DNA of 51,153 nucleotides from a virus. The stretch spans positions 1 through 51,153 of the IMG/VR virus record IMGVR_UViG_3300021963_007891. One strand, 5' to 3'. Every line of letters begins with the position of its first letter. Within the stretch, counting starts at the first letter, position 1. Below are positions 1 through 8,000 of this stretch, in pieces. The translations under genes and the position numbers were made by a program. The notes beneath the pieces were generated by a model. It did no database searches, was not told where the DNA came from, and saw nothing but the letters and a program-made list of their open reading frames with translations.

Positions 1-727
1 AAGCTAGATATACTGGACCACTACCACCTGATTGTTTTTTAACTAACTCTGGATACAAAGATGTAGGGTTATCATAGATATGATTAGTAAAAACAATCGG
101 TACACGAGCTTTAGCAGCTTTAAAAGTAAGCGCGCGCATCATAGATTTCATCGCCTTTGCTTTGGTACCCATATCAGCAGCATCCTTACCTTCAGTAACG
201 TCTCTTAGTTCTTTAGCACTTGCTAGGTTACCTAAACTATCAATTGCGATAATCACCTTCATATTCGGGTCATTAGCAGCAATAATTTTATCTAAGAACG
301 TTGCAATTTGATTACGACAGTCTTCTACAGTTTCTACTGGGTAGTACTTAAGACGTTTTGCATCAATACCTACACCCTCTGCAGATTGACGATCAACTGC
401 AGCTTCGGTATCCCAAACAGCCGCAAAATAACCCTTCTTCTGTGCATTAGCGATAATCTTATTAACAATAAGAGTCTTACCAGCGCCGGACGGACCAACG
501 AACCCTGTAATACGTCCTACTGGAATACCTTTATGAAGAGAACCTGAAAAGATAGCATTAAGTGCATATGATCCTGTATCGATCCAATCACTTACGATAG
601 ACAGAGAGTTCTCATCAGAGAGTAATGAAGCGTCAGCATTAAGTGCGTCTACAGCAGCAAAAATGTCTTTAAGAGACGCTTCTTTAGTCTCGTTCGTATT
701 ACTAGGGCCCGAAGGTTTGCGTGCCAT
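1..727 (-). CDS. uvsX: UvsX/RecA-like recombinase (C-terminus cut by window edge)
   Basis: Strand-exchange ATPase of T4-type recombination-dependent replication. About 242 residues are visible, read from the ATG at 727 leftwards with no stop before the window edge. The Walker A motif GPSGAGKT lies near residue 78, a Walker B-like stretch VIIAIDS near 158, and a RecA-family segment ending VFTNHIYD near 220. The disordered, Ser/Asn-rich start followed by a DWIDTGSYALN segment is typical of UvsX. Its partners UvsY and UvsW are encoded at 21848-23703, so the recombination set is complete but spread out. The next gene upstream, at 731, is three bases away and probably shares the transcript. Identity is secure; the C-terminal DNA-binding part cannot be judged. 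Confidence 0.93.
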   Translation of the reverse strand, partial: MARKPSGPSNTNETKEASLKDIFAAVDALNADASLLSDENSLSIVSDWIDTGSYALNAIFSGSLHKGIPVGRITGFVGPSGAGKTLIVNKIIANAQKKGYFAAVWDTEAAVDRQSAEGVGIDAKRLKYYPVETVEDCRNQIATFLDKIIAANDPNMKVIIAIDSLGNLASAKELRDVTEGKDAADMGTKAKAMKSMMRALTFKAAKARVPIVFTNHIYDNPTSLYPELVKKQSGGSGPVYLA

Positions 728-730
728 ATA

Positions 731-1078
731 TTATTTGGTGTCGTCTGCGTCGAACAATTTAATCGAAGGAGCTGGCTCGTTCTTTACGATCTTAAACATC
801 TCGGTATATTGAGATAAGAGATTAGCCTCGAGCTCGCAGTCGTTACTAATGACAATAGAGGTCTTAGAGTACGACCAAGTAGGAAACACATCCCGGTCCT
901 TAAGAAACTCTCTAAACATAAGAGGGTAGAGCTGTACTTGAAGTTTCTTCTCATTAGTAGGAGCTACATTAAGAATAGCGGGTTTAGTGACGAGTAGTGT
1001 ATCATTACTTTGCTGTACAAGCGTAGCAACAATCGTGCGTTGAATATTATCGAGGAATACGATGATTTTTGAGTCCAT
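731..1078 (-). CDS. Conserved hypothetical protein upstream of uvsX
   Basis: A 115-aa protein of unknown function, first in a two-gene transcript with uvsX. It has no signal peptide, membrane segment or recognised catalytic motif. The predicted fold is mixed, with beta-rich N-terminal repeats (IVFLDNIQRTIVATLV) followed by a PLMFREFL segment and a helical, acidic C-terminus. The tight three-base spacing to uvsX suggests co-expression with DNA metabolism genes. The start ATG at 1078 is preceded by a long AT-rich run with promoter-like elements and no Shine-Dalgarno sequence. I do not recognise the family with confidence. Confidence 0.75.
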   Translation of the reverse strand: MDSKIIVFLDNIQRTIVATLVQQSNDTLLVTKPAILNVAPTNEKKLQVQLYPLMFREFLKDRDVFPTWSYSKTSIVISNDCELEANLLSQYTEMFKIVKNEPAPSIKLFDADDTK

Positions 1079-1081
1079 GTT

Positions 1082-1112
1082 ATTATATTATATTATTATT
1101 AAGTAAAGTCAA
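1082..1112 (-). promoter_or_regulatory. Candidate sigma70-like promoter for 731/uvsX
   Basis: On the minus strand TTGACT (1107-1112) is followed by overlapping TATAAT matches (1087-1092 and 1082-1087). Spacing is 14 or 19 bases depending on which is used, neither ideal, so the call is tentative. The transcript would start almost at the ATG at 1078. Confidence 0.4.
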
Positions 1113-1114
1113 GT

Positions 1115-2056
1115 TTATTGGCGGGGAAACTTAAAGTAAGGTGATTTCGGATCGATAAGAGCTCTATCAAGGAGCTTTTTACTCGAAGCACGAGTCGGAA
1201 CAATATCCCACCCACCACGACGAGCATAGAAGCAAGATACTACAAGCTCCTTAGGCTGAAGAATATCCCAAAGTCGTTTATAAGCAGCTTCACAGATTTC
1301 TTCGTGGAAATGACATTCGTTACGGAAAGACACAATCCATTCGAGTAATGACACCTCTGTAACAGTTTTATCTCCCTTGTAGTAAATAAAAATATCTCCA
1401 GAATCTGGCTGCTTAGTAATTTTGCAGTTAGAACGAAGAAGGGTACTCATAAGGCGCTGACCGTTAGTTTTGTTATTCCAATATTCAGTTACTGTCATAG
1501 CGTCTTCGCTATGATCGATCTTTAATAGATCAGCTGACTCGTTGAATACAGTAAAGGACATCTTTTTTGCTTCAGCGATCTCTTCAAGTACTGTATAATT
1601 ACTATACATATTATACAACGGTTCAGCGTGAGCCGGAGCCTGAAGTTGCTGGGTATAAAGCTCAACTTTAACATCAGTTTCAAGTAAAGCAGAAAGATCC
1701 TTTTCAGTAGTAGTCTTAAGCTTCTTGAGTACATCTTTAGCGGTCTTACCCATTGGCTCCATATTAAAAGAGTTCCAATAAAGTTTCATTGATTTAGACT
1801 CAACGATATATGGATTAGTAGCAGAGTAAACTACTTTAGCTACACATGATACTGGAAGGCCAGAATCTGTAACAGCACTACACTCATAACCGTTCCAGAT
1901 ATCATAACCTACAAAAGGAAGTGACTCGTTTTGTAAACCAAGATATGTACGGTTGCGTTGGCGTTCTTCACGCACAAGAATTTCAGGAGTATAAGTAGTT
2001 GGCGAGTCTACTCTCTGTCCCAGTACTTTATCGATATTGTTTGTATTATAGCTCAT
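1115..2056 (-). CDS. queF: NADPH-dependent 7-cyano-7-deazaguanine reductase, long form
   Basis: QueF reduces the nitrile of preQ0 to the aminomethyl group of preQ1. The 313-aa length fits the two-domain (E. coli-type) QueF. The signature ESKSMKLYWNSFN is at residues 86-98, the nucleophilic Cys211 sits in LLRSNCKITKQPDSG with Asp218 behind it, and the HFHEE pair His251/Glu252 and the YARRGGWDI segment match the C-terminal tunnelling-fold domain. All expected catalytic residues appear present, so the enzyme should be active. It overlaps the P-loop kinase by 11 bases and belongs to a block ending in a DpdA-like DNA transglycosylase. The role here is therefore probably supplying preQ1 for DNA modification rather than tRNA queuosine; the latter remains possible. 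Confidence 0.93.
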   Translation of the reverse strand: MSYNTNNIDKVLGQRVDSPTTYTPEILVREERQRNRTYLGLQNESLPFVGYDIWNGYECSAVTDSGLPVSCVAKVVYSATNPYIVESKSMKLYWNSFNMEPMGKTAKDVLKKLKTTTEKDLSALLETDVKVELYTQQLQAPAHAEPLYNMYSNYTVLEEIAEAKKMSFTVFNESADLLKIDHSEDAMTVTEYWNNKTNGQRLMSTLLRSNCKITKQPDSGDIFIYYKGDKTVTEVSLLEWIVSFRNECHFHEEICEAAYKRLWDILQPKELVVSCFYARRGGWDIVPTRASSKKLLDRALIDPKSPYFKFPRQ

Positions 2057-2618
2057 TGTTAAAATCAGTTTGTATTTCTTTAATTACCCGCGCAGCACGT
2101 TCTTCTACTGAACCGGTAAGCATTATAATTCTTTCACTAATACTAAAGTGACGAGTATAGAACTCAAATTGCTTAACTACACCATCAAAAAACTCTTTAT
2201 CTACACTACGCTGACCGTCTTCTATTAACGGCAACTCAGGAGCAATATAAAATATTTTATTATAATGAGGTAAGCACATTTCGTACACCTTCTCAATTGC
2301 CTCCATTATACTCTTATCTACCTGACCCTTATCGTAAAAATAATGACTATATGCAATACCATCTAATGCCCCTCTATCCATAATCCAACGACCCGGAGTT
2401 AATGCAAACTCTAAATGACGAGCCATAATAAGATACTGAGATGCAGAATCCCCAGCTTCATTAATAGGTAATAGTTTACTTAAATTTCTAGTAAGATTTA
2501 TATTAAAAGAGAATCTTAAATCATGCGTAAGCGTAGGTACCTCTTTTAGTTTATTAACTAAAGTGGTCTTCCCTTGAGAATGCGCACCGCAAATTGCTAC
2601 TTTATAGTTTTTATCCAT
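2046..2618 (-). CDS. P-loop nucleotide kinase-like ATPase (AAA_28/NadR-like)
   Basis: A 190-aa P-loop protein with Walker A GAHSQGKTT at residues 10-18 and a kinase-like WIMDRGALDG segment near residue 78, where an Asp-Arg pair recalls deoxynucleoside and NadR-type kinases. The substrate cannot be told from sequence. It overlaps queF by 11 bases and the formyltransferase by 8, so the three genes are translationally coupled. A second member of the same family lies at 28112-28801, directly after queE. Both copies therefore sit beside 7-deazaguanine genes, which hints at, but does not prove, a role in handling modified nucleotides. A general phage deoxynucleotide kinase is the plain alternative. 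Confidence 0.75.
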   Translation of the reverse strand: MDKNYKVAICGAHSQGKTTLVNKLKEVPTLTHDLRFSFNINLTRNLSKLLPINEAGDSASQYLIMARHLEFALTPGRWIMDRGALDGIAYSHYFYDKGQVDKSIMEAIEKVYEMCLPHYNKIFYIAPELPLIEDGQRSVDKEFFDGVVKQFEFYTRHFSISERIIMLTGSVEERAARVIKEIQTDFNNEL

Positions 2619-3195
2619 GGTAAATTGTTCCTATTTTAATTTTTTTCTTCATAAAGGCTACCCAATTGTTGATTGAGACCTTATGTAATTGCTCTATATA
2701 ATTCTCTAATTCTATAAATTGTTCTTTAATATTACTACACTTAAAGTATGCAGTAGACTCTATTTGACCTTCATCAACTGCGGATATAACTTTATGTATA
2801 ACATGGCCATGATAAAGATATGTATTATTATCCCATGACTTCTTTTGAGGGTCTTTACCTTTTAACTCAGGATACTTGGTAATGAGTCCTGGATGGCCGT
2901 TGTATGTATTATAACGAAAGCATACTTCGGGCGGAAGTATTCTTAAATATCCATGCAAAGTAACTAACGCGCCGCTACAGAGAGCAGTATTATATTCTAA
3001 TGGAGTTGGTATCCGCGGCAGGAAAACAAAACGTTCAAACGCTTCTTCCAGTAATTTAGGATTAATAAGCTCGAGCTTCTCTACAGGTTTATTAGTAATA
3101 ATTGCATCCGGGAAGCGGCCAATCTGCTTAGAGATTTCATAGATCTCAGAGCCAGATTGAGAGAACAAAGCATGCCATAAAGTATCTTTTTTCAT
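2611..3195 (-). CDS. PurN-like formyltransferase, candidate preQ1-DNA formyltransferase (DpdN-like)
   Basis: Belongs to the glycinamide-ribotide/methionyl-tRNA formyltransferase fold, which moves a formyl group from 10-formyltetrahydrofolate to an amine. The catalytic signature is visible: LHGYLRILP at residues 80-88, Asn99-Gly-His101-Pro102 (YNGHPGL), and Asp141 in AVDEGQIE. At 194 aa it is close to PurN length. It sits between queF, whose product carries a free aminomethyl group, and the DpdA-like gene. From memory, formylated preQ1 (fdPreQ1) is a known phage DNA base and a formyltransferase, DpdN, has been proposed for it; this gene is a good match by position. A purine-synthesis or sugar N-formyltransferase role is less likely in this setting. 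Substrate is inference; the fold is well supported. Confidence 0.8.
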   Translation of the reverse strand: MKKDTLWHALFSQSGSEIYEISKQIGRFPDAIITNKPVEKLELINPKLLEEAFERFVFLPRIPTPLEYNTALCSGALVTLHGYLRILPPEVCFRYNTYNGHPGLITKYPELKGKDPQKKSWDNNTYLYHGHVIHKVISAVDEGQIESTAYFKCSNIKEQFIELENYIEQLHKVSINNWVAFMKKKIKIGTIYHG

Positions 3196-3422
3196 ACGTT
3201 TAAACGATACCCTATTATATTATTATTAAACAAAATAACCATAGCAAAATCAGTTATTTTGTAAGCTATTAGGTGTTTTTTAACGTCTTCAAGCTCGGTT
3301 ACTGGTAATACGGTGTTTTTTGCACAATCTACAAAGTAATATCCTTCTACTGTGGTATCCCCTTCTAGTAGACGAGGGTAATTTAATAATAAATTATTAG
3401 TGATAGCCTCTATAGCGGTCAT
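3192..3422 (-). CDS. Small hypothetical protein between formyltransferase and DpdA
   Basis: A 76-aa protein overlapping both neighbours by four bases (ATGA-type junctions), so it is almost certainly translated as part of the DNA-modification block. It has the pattern of a compact alpha/beta domain, with a helix at the start (IEAITNNLLLNY) and alternating strands (GYYFVDCA, FAMVILFNNN). No motif identifies it. It could be an accessory or structural subunit of the modification enzymes, but this rests on position alone. Confidence 0.7.
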   Translation of the reverse strand: MTAIEAITNNLLLNYPRLLEGDTTVEGYYFVDCAKNTVLPVTELEDVKKHLIAYKITDFAMVILFNNNIIGYRLNV

Positions 3423-4225
3423 GAGACATAGCTCTTAAACTTCTTAAGGTTATATGCAATAACCTGCTCTTGCTCGGCATCTGGTACTGAGTCTAGCAAA
3501 TCGACTAATTTAGTAGACTCTTTAGTCCAGGTACCAATCTTATCGCTATACTTTATTTTCTTAATACCGTGCACAATAGGGGAAGACGTATCTAAAGTGT
3601 CAATCCAGTTGAACTCAGATCCTTGATAAAAACTAAATTCTCTAGGGTGTGCACACCCAAGTAAATGGTGAGGCTTATTTTTATTAATAATACCATCATT
3701 CATTAGACGAGTAAGAGTCATTACTCGGCCCATCATAAACGATACCCACTTATTAGGATGAGGAAATACTTCTTGGTAATAAGAATAGTCAAATGAAATA
3801 GCAATTTTATCTACGTCGGCAGCTTGATCCATAAACGTATAACACTTGACCAGTTCCCCATATTTTTTACCCTGCACTACCCCGACAACTTTAATAGGTG
3901 AAGGTACTTTAAAATCCTGATTACAGTACCAGCTCTTAGCAGCGTCAATCGTGCCGTTACAATCTTCAAGTACATCTGGAATAATATACTCTGTAGGTTT
4001 AAGTTTGTTAATCCAGTATGCATAACGATCCGAATCAAAAGCAGTACCTAGCTCAAAGATAGAGTTATCAAGTAATACGGACCGGCCATGATTCAAGCTT
4101 CTTTCAAAAAACTTATAATACTCTGGATGAGTCTCAAAGAGATGCACAAGAGCGTAATCATAATCATTATATGTACGAGAGATCTCGAGCATACTAAGCG
4201 GGGATTCGTGGGATACTTTAATCAT
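3419..4225 (-). CDS. dpdA: DpdA-like 7-deazaguanine DNA transglycosylase (TGT superfamily)
   Basis: Member of the tRNA-guanine transglycosylase superfamily in its phage DNA-acting form, which exchanges guanine in DNA for a 7-deazaguanine. Over 268 aa the TGT signposts appear in order: LLDNSIFELG (residues 51-60), IIPDVLED (81-88), VVGVVQGK (113-120, equivalent to GIVQGG), HLLGCAHPREF (187-197, equivalent to the YLMGVG turn) and WIDTLDTSSP (207-216), where Asp209 or Asp212 would be the nucleophile. It lacks the C-terminal zinc region of tRNA TGTs and is shorter (bacterial Tgt is about 375 aa), as expected for DpdA-type enzymes. Coupled by four-base overlaps to the small gene before it and to DNA polymerase after it. 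Confidence in the superfamily is high; DNA rather than tRNA as substrate follows from size and context. Confidence 0.85.
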   Translation of the reverse strand: MIKVSHESPLSMLEISRTYNDYDYALVHLFETHPEYYKFFERSLNHGRSVLLDNSIFELGTAFDSDRYAYWINKLKPTEYIIPDVLEDCNGTIDAAKSWYCNQDFKVPSPIKVVGVVQGKKYGELVKCYTFMDQAADVDKIAISFDYSYYQEVFPHPNKWVSFMMGRVMTLTRLMNDGIINKNKPHHLLGCAHPREFSFYQGSEFNWIDTLDTSSPIVHGIKKIKYSDKIGTWTKESTKLVDLLDSVPDAEQEQVIAYNLKKFKSYVS

Positions 4226-6786
4226 GTGAATAAATCGAATAGATCGGTTTGTGATTGGTTATTAACTTGCGGTAGTTGCCAGTTAAGAGCTTTATATACT
4301 GCGATTACAGGTGGTTTAATAATTGTATCGAACATTTCCTCATAATCTACTTCAAAATCGTTAAGTTCAGAAGGAAAGCTCACTGGAAAGCAAAGAGTGT
4401 CGATATTATAGCGGTTAGGTGCAATATATATTTTTTTAACCTTACCGCCTGAAGTAATTTTTTCGTATTTGGTCTCGAGATTACGATGCTTTAATAGTTG
4501 GTTATACCAGATAGCACCTTTCACGTGGTTCGGAGTACCTTTAGCGATCTTAAACCCTTGTGCACGTACCTGATGTTTTTCAATATCATTTAAACCGCCT
4601 CGTATCGCTATATCATCTATAGAGAGCTTTTTAAAGGTATCATACACGTCTCTATATATATTATTAGCTTTAACCGGGTCTTGCACTAATAAGCTACTTT
4701 CGATTACCTTTTTAATTAACTCTTTAGCTTTCTTTGGAGTAGTAGAACGAGCTATCTCCACCCCCACATACTTAAATTTACGGACATCTGCTCCCTCATC
4801 GTTAATCACGTGAATAATATAGCGCTTTTTTTCAAGATATACAGCAACATCACAAATAGACTCGCGTTTAAAATAGTACCGCGGATCAATTGAGTTTAAC
4901 TTGTCTTTAGCCCATTCTTTAATCTTAGTATTGAGGTATACTCCGATTTCGTCGTCAATAAGTCTGAGACCTTCTTTATTGACTTTACCATCAGTGAAGA
5001 TGTCTAGCTTTTTCTTATCAAGTAAAGGCTGAATAGTAATATGAGTACTATCAGTATCATTATAAATTGTGAGCGATTTACCTTCATATGCATACTTCTC
5101 TTTCGCATACTGGTCGATAATCTCACTTGCTTGTTTAACAACTGCTTGGCCAGTAAGAGTAATGCTACCGGCATGGTCACTATCGCAAATAGGACTAAAC
5201 TTATTAGCAAATACCCCATAGATAGAATTGAGTAGAATCTTGATGACGTGTTGGATAGAGTCGGCTCGCTCCATAATATCTTTGCACGTTTCATATTCTT
5301 CAGTTCCTACAGTTAATTTACTTAATTTTTTCTTTAACTCTACATACTTATCTTTGTTTACTACCCGTTCACTATATAAACCATCAATTAAGGCAGGCAC
5401 CACTCCCTTAGTCTTTTGAGTATAAAGCACGTTAGCTTTGGATATCGCAAGCTTTTCAGCCTGCACAAACTGTACGAACTTTTCATTAGAGAGCTTAAAA
5501 TCCTTGTTAGTAGTTAAACGTATAGTAACACTCTCATCATCTTTAGCAACTATCTTACCGACCTTTGTCTCGGGGGATATATTCAGGGTAATAATAGTAT
5601 TAGGGTATAGTGAGTTAGCGTCATAGCTTACTACAGACTTTTGAAGGCCTCTTTCGGGATCTCTAACGAATCCCCCTTCAATAGCTTCTCGGGTAGGTCC
5701 TTCCACGAACGTGGGTATGACCATACCATGTTTATACGCTTGTAAAGCTACGCACCCGGTTACAATGGATACTTTACCGAGAGCTGCTTCAAACCCAGTC
5801 AATCCTTTATAAGCTAACATTCTGATAATCTTAAAGAATTGGAGCTTCTTCTCCATACGTACTAACAGATCAACGTCTTGAATATTATAATTAACAAAGT
5901 TATTCCAGTCAGATTTAGATAGATCAGCTAAATTAGTAGCATTAATTGCTAATTTACCTTCTCCAAGCTCGTGCTGTGCAACAAAATTAAGAGCGTATGA
6001 TTCAAGCAGCCCTCGCGCAAAACCTCTATACACTTCCATATAGTCCATTGCTGATATACCGTGAATATACCAACGGTCTAGCTCTTGACCTTTAACAAAT
6101 ATACCTTTACGGCACCATAGACTATTCACTGGGGATAAACGTTTAGATGCTTCTTCTCCGAGAAGATTATTAATGCGGTTGATCAGGTAAGGAAAGTCGA
6201 AGAAGTCTGTATTCCACCCTGAAAGAATATCTGGGTAGTAATCATTCTCCCAGAACTCTAAAAACTTTTCAAGTAAGTCATGCTCGCTAGTACATTCAGT
6301 ATATACTACGTTTTTACGAGTAGGAGTATAAGGTTTCGCGCCGAACGTATAAAAAGTCTCTGATAATGTATCATATACCGTAATTAAGTTGATCGGGTGC
6401 TTAGCGTCCTTAGCTTCAGGGAACTCATCAGGAGAATATACCTCGATATCAAGGAAGCAGACTTTAAGCGGACTATTAGAGAATTCAGGCTTATCATAGA
6501 CGTCCTTATATTGCTCGATAAGAAACTGCTGCTCTACCTGAATATTGTGATAGAGTCTTTTGATCGCTCCGTCTTGAGCAGCTTTATTACGCTCAAAGTT
6601 ATTTCGAAATACTTTCTTCTTTAACTTAGTATTAAAGATAGATAGAGCATCAGGAGTATCAGAGTTAGTCTCGATGTAAAAATACGGCTGGTAAGGTATC
6701 TTTTTAATTATACGCTTACCAGTTTCATCCCAAGTAAACAGCTGGCAAGTACTATCCCTTGGGCTATAATAAATATTACGGTACAC
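4222..6786 (-). CDS. 43: Family B replicative DNA polymerase (T4 gp43-like)
   Basis: Replicative polymerase with proofreading. The 854 residues show, in order, exonuclease motif I DIEVYSPDEF (near residue 112), Exo II SGWNTDFFDFPYLI (near 189), palm motif A YDANSLYPN (near 388), fingers motif KILLNSIYGVFANKF (near 510) and motif C YNDTDSTH (near 570). Motif C carries Asn where many B polymerases have Gly (YGDTDS); the two catalytic aspartates are kept. The C-terminal tail SQTDLFDLF looks like a sliding-clamp-binding peptide. It overlaps dpdA by four bases, tying DNA modification and replication into one transcript. Confidence 0.97.
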   Translation of the reverse strand: MYRNIYYSPRDSTCQLFTWDETGKRIIKKIPYQPYFYIETNSDTPDALSIFNTKLKKKVFRNNFERNKAAQDGAIKRLYHNIQVEQQFLIEQYKDVYDKPEFSNSPLKVCFLDIEVYSPDEFPEAKDAKHPINLITVYDTLSETFYTFGAKPYTPTRKNVVYTECTSEHDLLEKFLEFWENDYYPDILSGWNTDFFDFPYLINRINNLLGEEASKRLSPVNSLWCRKGIFVKGQELDRWYIHGISAMDYMEVYRGFARGLLESYALNFVAQHELGEGKLAINATNLADLSKSDWNNFVNYNIQDVDLLVRMEKKLQFFKIIRMLAYKGLTGFEAALGKVSIVTGCVALQAYKHGMVIPTFVEGPTREAIEGGFVRDPERGLQKSVVSYDANSLYPNTIITLNISPETKVGKIVAKDDESVTIRLTTNKDFKLSNEKFVQFVQAEKLAISKANVLYTQKTKGVVPALIDGLYSERVVNKDKYVELKKKLSKLTVGTEEYETCKDIMERADSIQHVIKILLNSIYGVFANKFSPICDSDHAGSITLTGQAVVKQASEIIDQYAKEKYAYEGKSLTIYNDTDSTHITIQPLLDKKKLDIFTDGKVNKEGLRLIDDEIGVYLNTKIKEWAKDKLNSIDPRYYFKRESICDVAVYLEKKRYIIHVINDEGADVRKFKYVGVEIARSTTPKKAKELIKKVIESSLLVQDPVKANNIYRDVYDTFKKLSIDDIAIRGGLNDIEKHQVRAQGFKIAKGTPNHVKGAIWYNQLLKHRNLETKYEKITSGGKVKKIYIAPNRYNIDTLCFPVSFPSELNDFEVDYEEMFDTIIKPPVIAVYKALNWQLPQVNNQSQTDLFDLFT

Positions 6787-6818
6787 AGTGTAATATTGTG
6801 TACTCTTTCCTCAAATTA

Positions 6819-8000
6819 TCAAGAGAAATATAGGTCAGTAAACTGATTAATATTGTCTTCTAACCACCATTTATTAGCTACCGCCCGAGCATTATCCGAT
6901 TCGGTAAGGTACCGCTTTCTATCTGAAAGAGTCTTTTTAATGATCTCAACCATTGAATCTGGAGTGCTAAACCGGAGAGGTGCCATCTTATAAGGCTCTA
7001 AATCTTGGCACACGCAAGGTAATCCCAATGCGCCTGCTTCTAGGTACTTAATCGGGGCTTTAGCCAAGTTAAACTTGTTATCTTGTAAAGGTGCAATAGC
7101 GATATTAAGATTGAGGTTATTATATGTGGTTGGATAGTCCCAGATGCGCGACCATGGCACATATTCAATATCTCCGCTTCTTACTAAGTGAGCTAACTCA
7201 GAAGGACAACCACCCATAATTACCCATTTAAAGTTTTTAACTGTTTTGATAATTACGTTACAGATATCACCAAAGTCATCTTTAGCACCAGCTACATTAC
7301 CAACATTAAAATGAGTCGGACTACCAATATAACCTACCCGTGGCCGACGCTTATTAATTTCGTAGTTTTCTGATATTTTAGATTTTTTGTAAAACCGGTC
7401 AATCCAAAACTTAGGCATATAATTAGGAAGCACTATACCTTTAACGCCAGTTCTATCCTCATAGTACTTTGACATATATGCGGTTGGGGTAGTGATACCA
7501 TCACACAATCTCATGATCTCTATAGCGGTATTTGATATAACTGGATCTAGAAATGCTTCACGGGCTTTGTTATATACAGGAATATCTTCTGGGAAGATTA
7601 CATCATCAATATCATAATAGATCTTAAATTTATTGTTCTTATCGGATAGTGCTTTGAGAGCTTTAACGAATTGAAGTTGAGATGGAGTTACCTGTCTTTG
7701 AATTCTCACACTCTTAATCCCTTGATAAAAGTTTTCCTGGAGAATCATAAAATTATTATTATTAATGATACCCAGTTGTTGCCCATTAATTACTGCTTCA
7801 GGCCAATGCATTCTCCAAAAACCACATCCTTGATGATCAGCTGCAAAACTAACTGCTCTTTGCATACCATTAGGCATACTACCTTGTTGGGGTACAGTAT
7901 TAATAATAGTGCTATTAGCTGCAAGCGGACTACCCACTACTGGGGCTCCAAAAGGTAATTGAGGAGCGCCAAATACGCCGCCGTGGTTAGGATATGTCAT
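6819..8000 (-). CDS. GT-B glycosyltransferase (GT4-like)
   Basis: A 393-aa GT-B enzyme. The first ~40 residues are Gly/Pro/Ala-rich and probably disordered. The N-terminal Rossmann part contains KIYYDIDDVIFPED (near residue 125), the hinge region GIVLPNYMP and PRVGYIGSPTHFN (near 222), and the donor-binding part PIKYLEAGALGLPCVCQD (near 318), which is the EX7E-like region of GT4 enzymes. It overlaps gp46 by 14 bases. Donor and acceptor are not evident; hydroxymethylated or otherwise modified DNA, virion proteins or host glycans are all possible targets. Its place beside the glycan island favours a role with those genes. Confidence 0.85.
   Translation of the reverse strand: MTYPNHGGVFGAPQLPFGAPVVGSPLAANSTIINTVPQQGSMPNGMQRAVSFAADHQGCGFWRMHWPEAVINGQQLGIINNNNFMILQENFYQGIKSVRIQRQVTPSQLQFVKALKALSDKNNKFKIYYDIDDVIFPEDIPVYNKAREAFLDPVISNTAIEIMRLCDGITTPTAYMSKYYEDRTGVKGIVLPNYMPKFWIDRFYKKSKISENYEINKRRPRVGYIGSPTHFNVGNVAGAKDDFGDICNVIIKTVKNFKWVIMGGCPSELAHLVRSGDIEYVPWSRIWDYPTTYNNLNLNIAIAPLQDNKFNLAKAPIKYLEAGALGLPCVCQDLEPYKMAPLRFSTPDSMVEIIKKTLSDRKRYLTESDNARAVANKWWLEDNINQFTDLYFS

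Noticed and set aside
4088-4345. Plus-strand frame across the dpdA/polymerase junction
   Set aside because: Antisense to two well-supported genes; no start signal or recognisable product.
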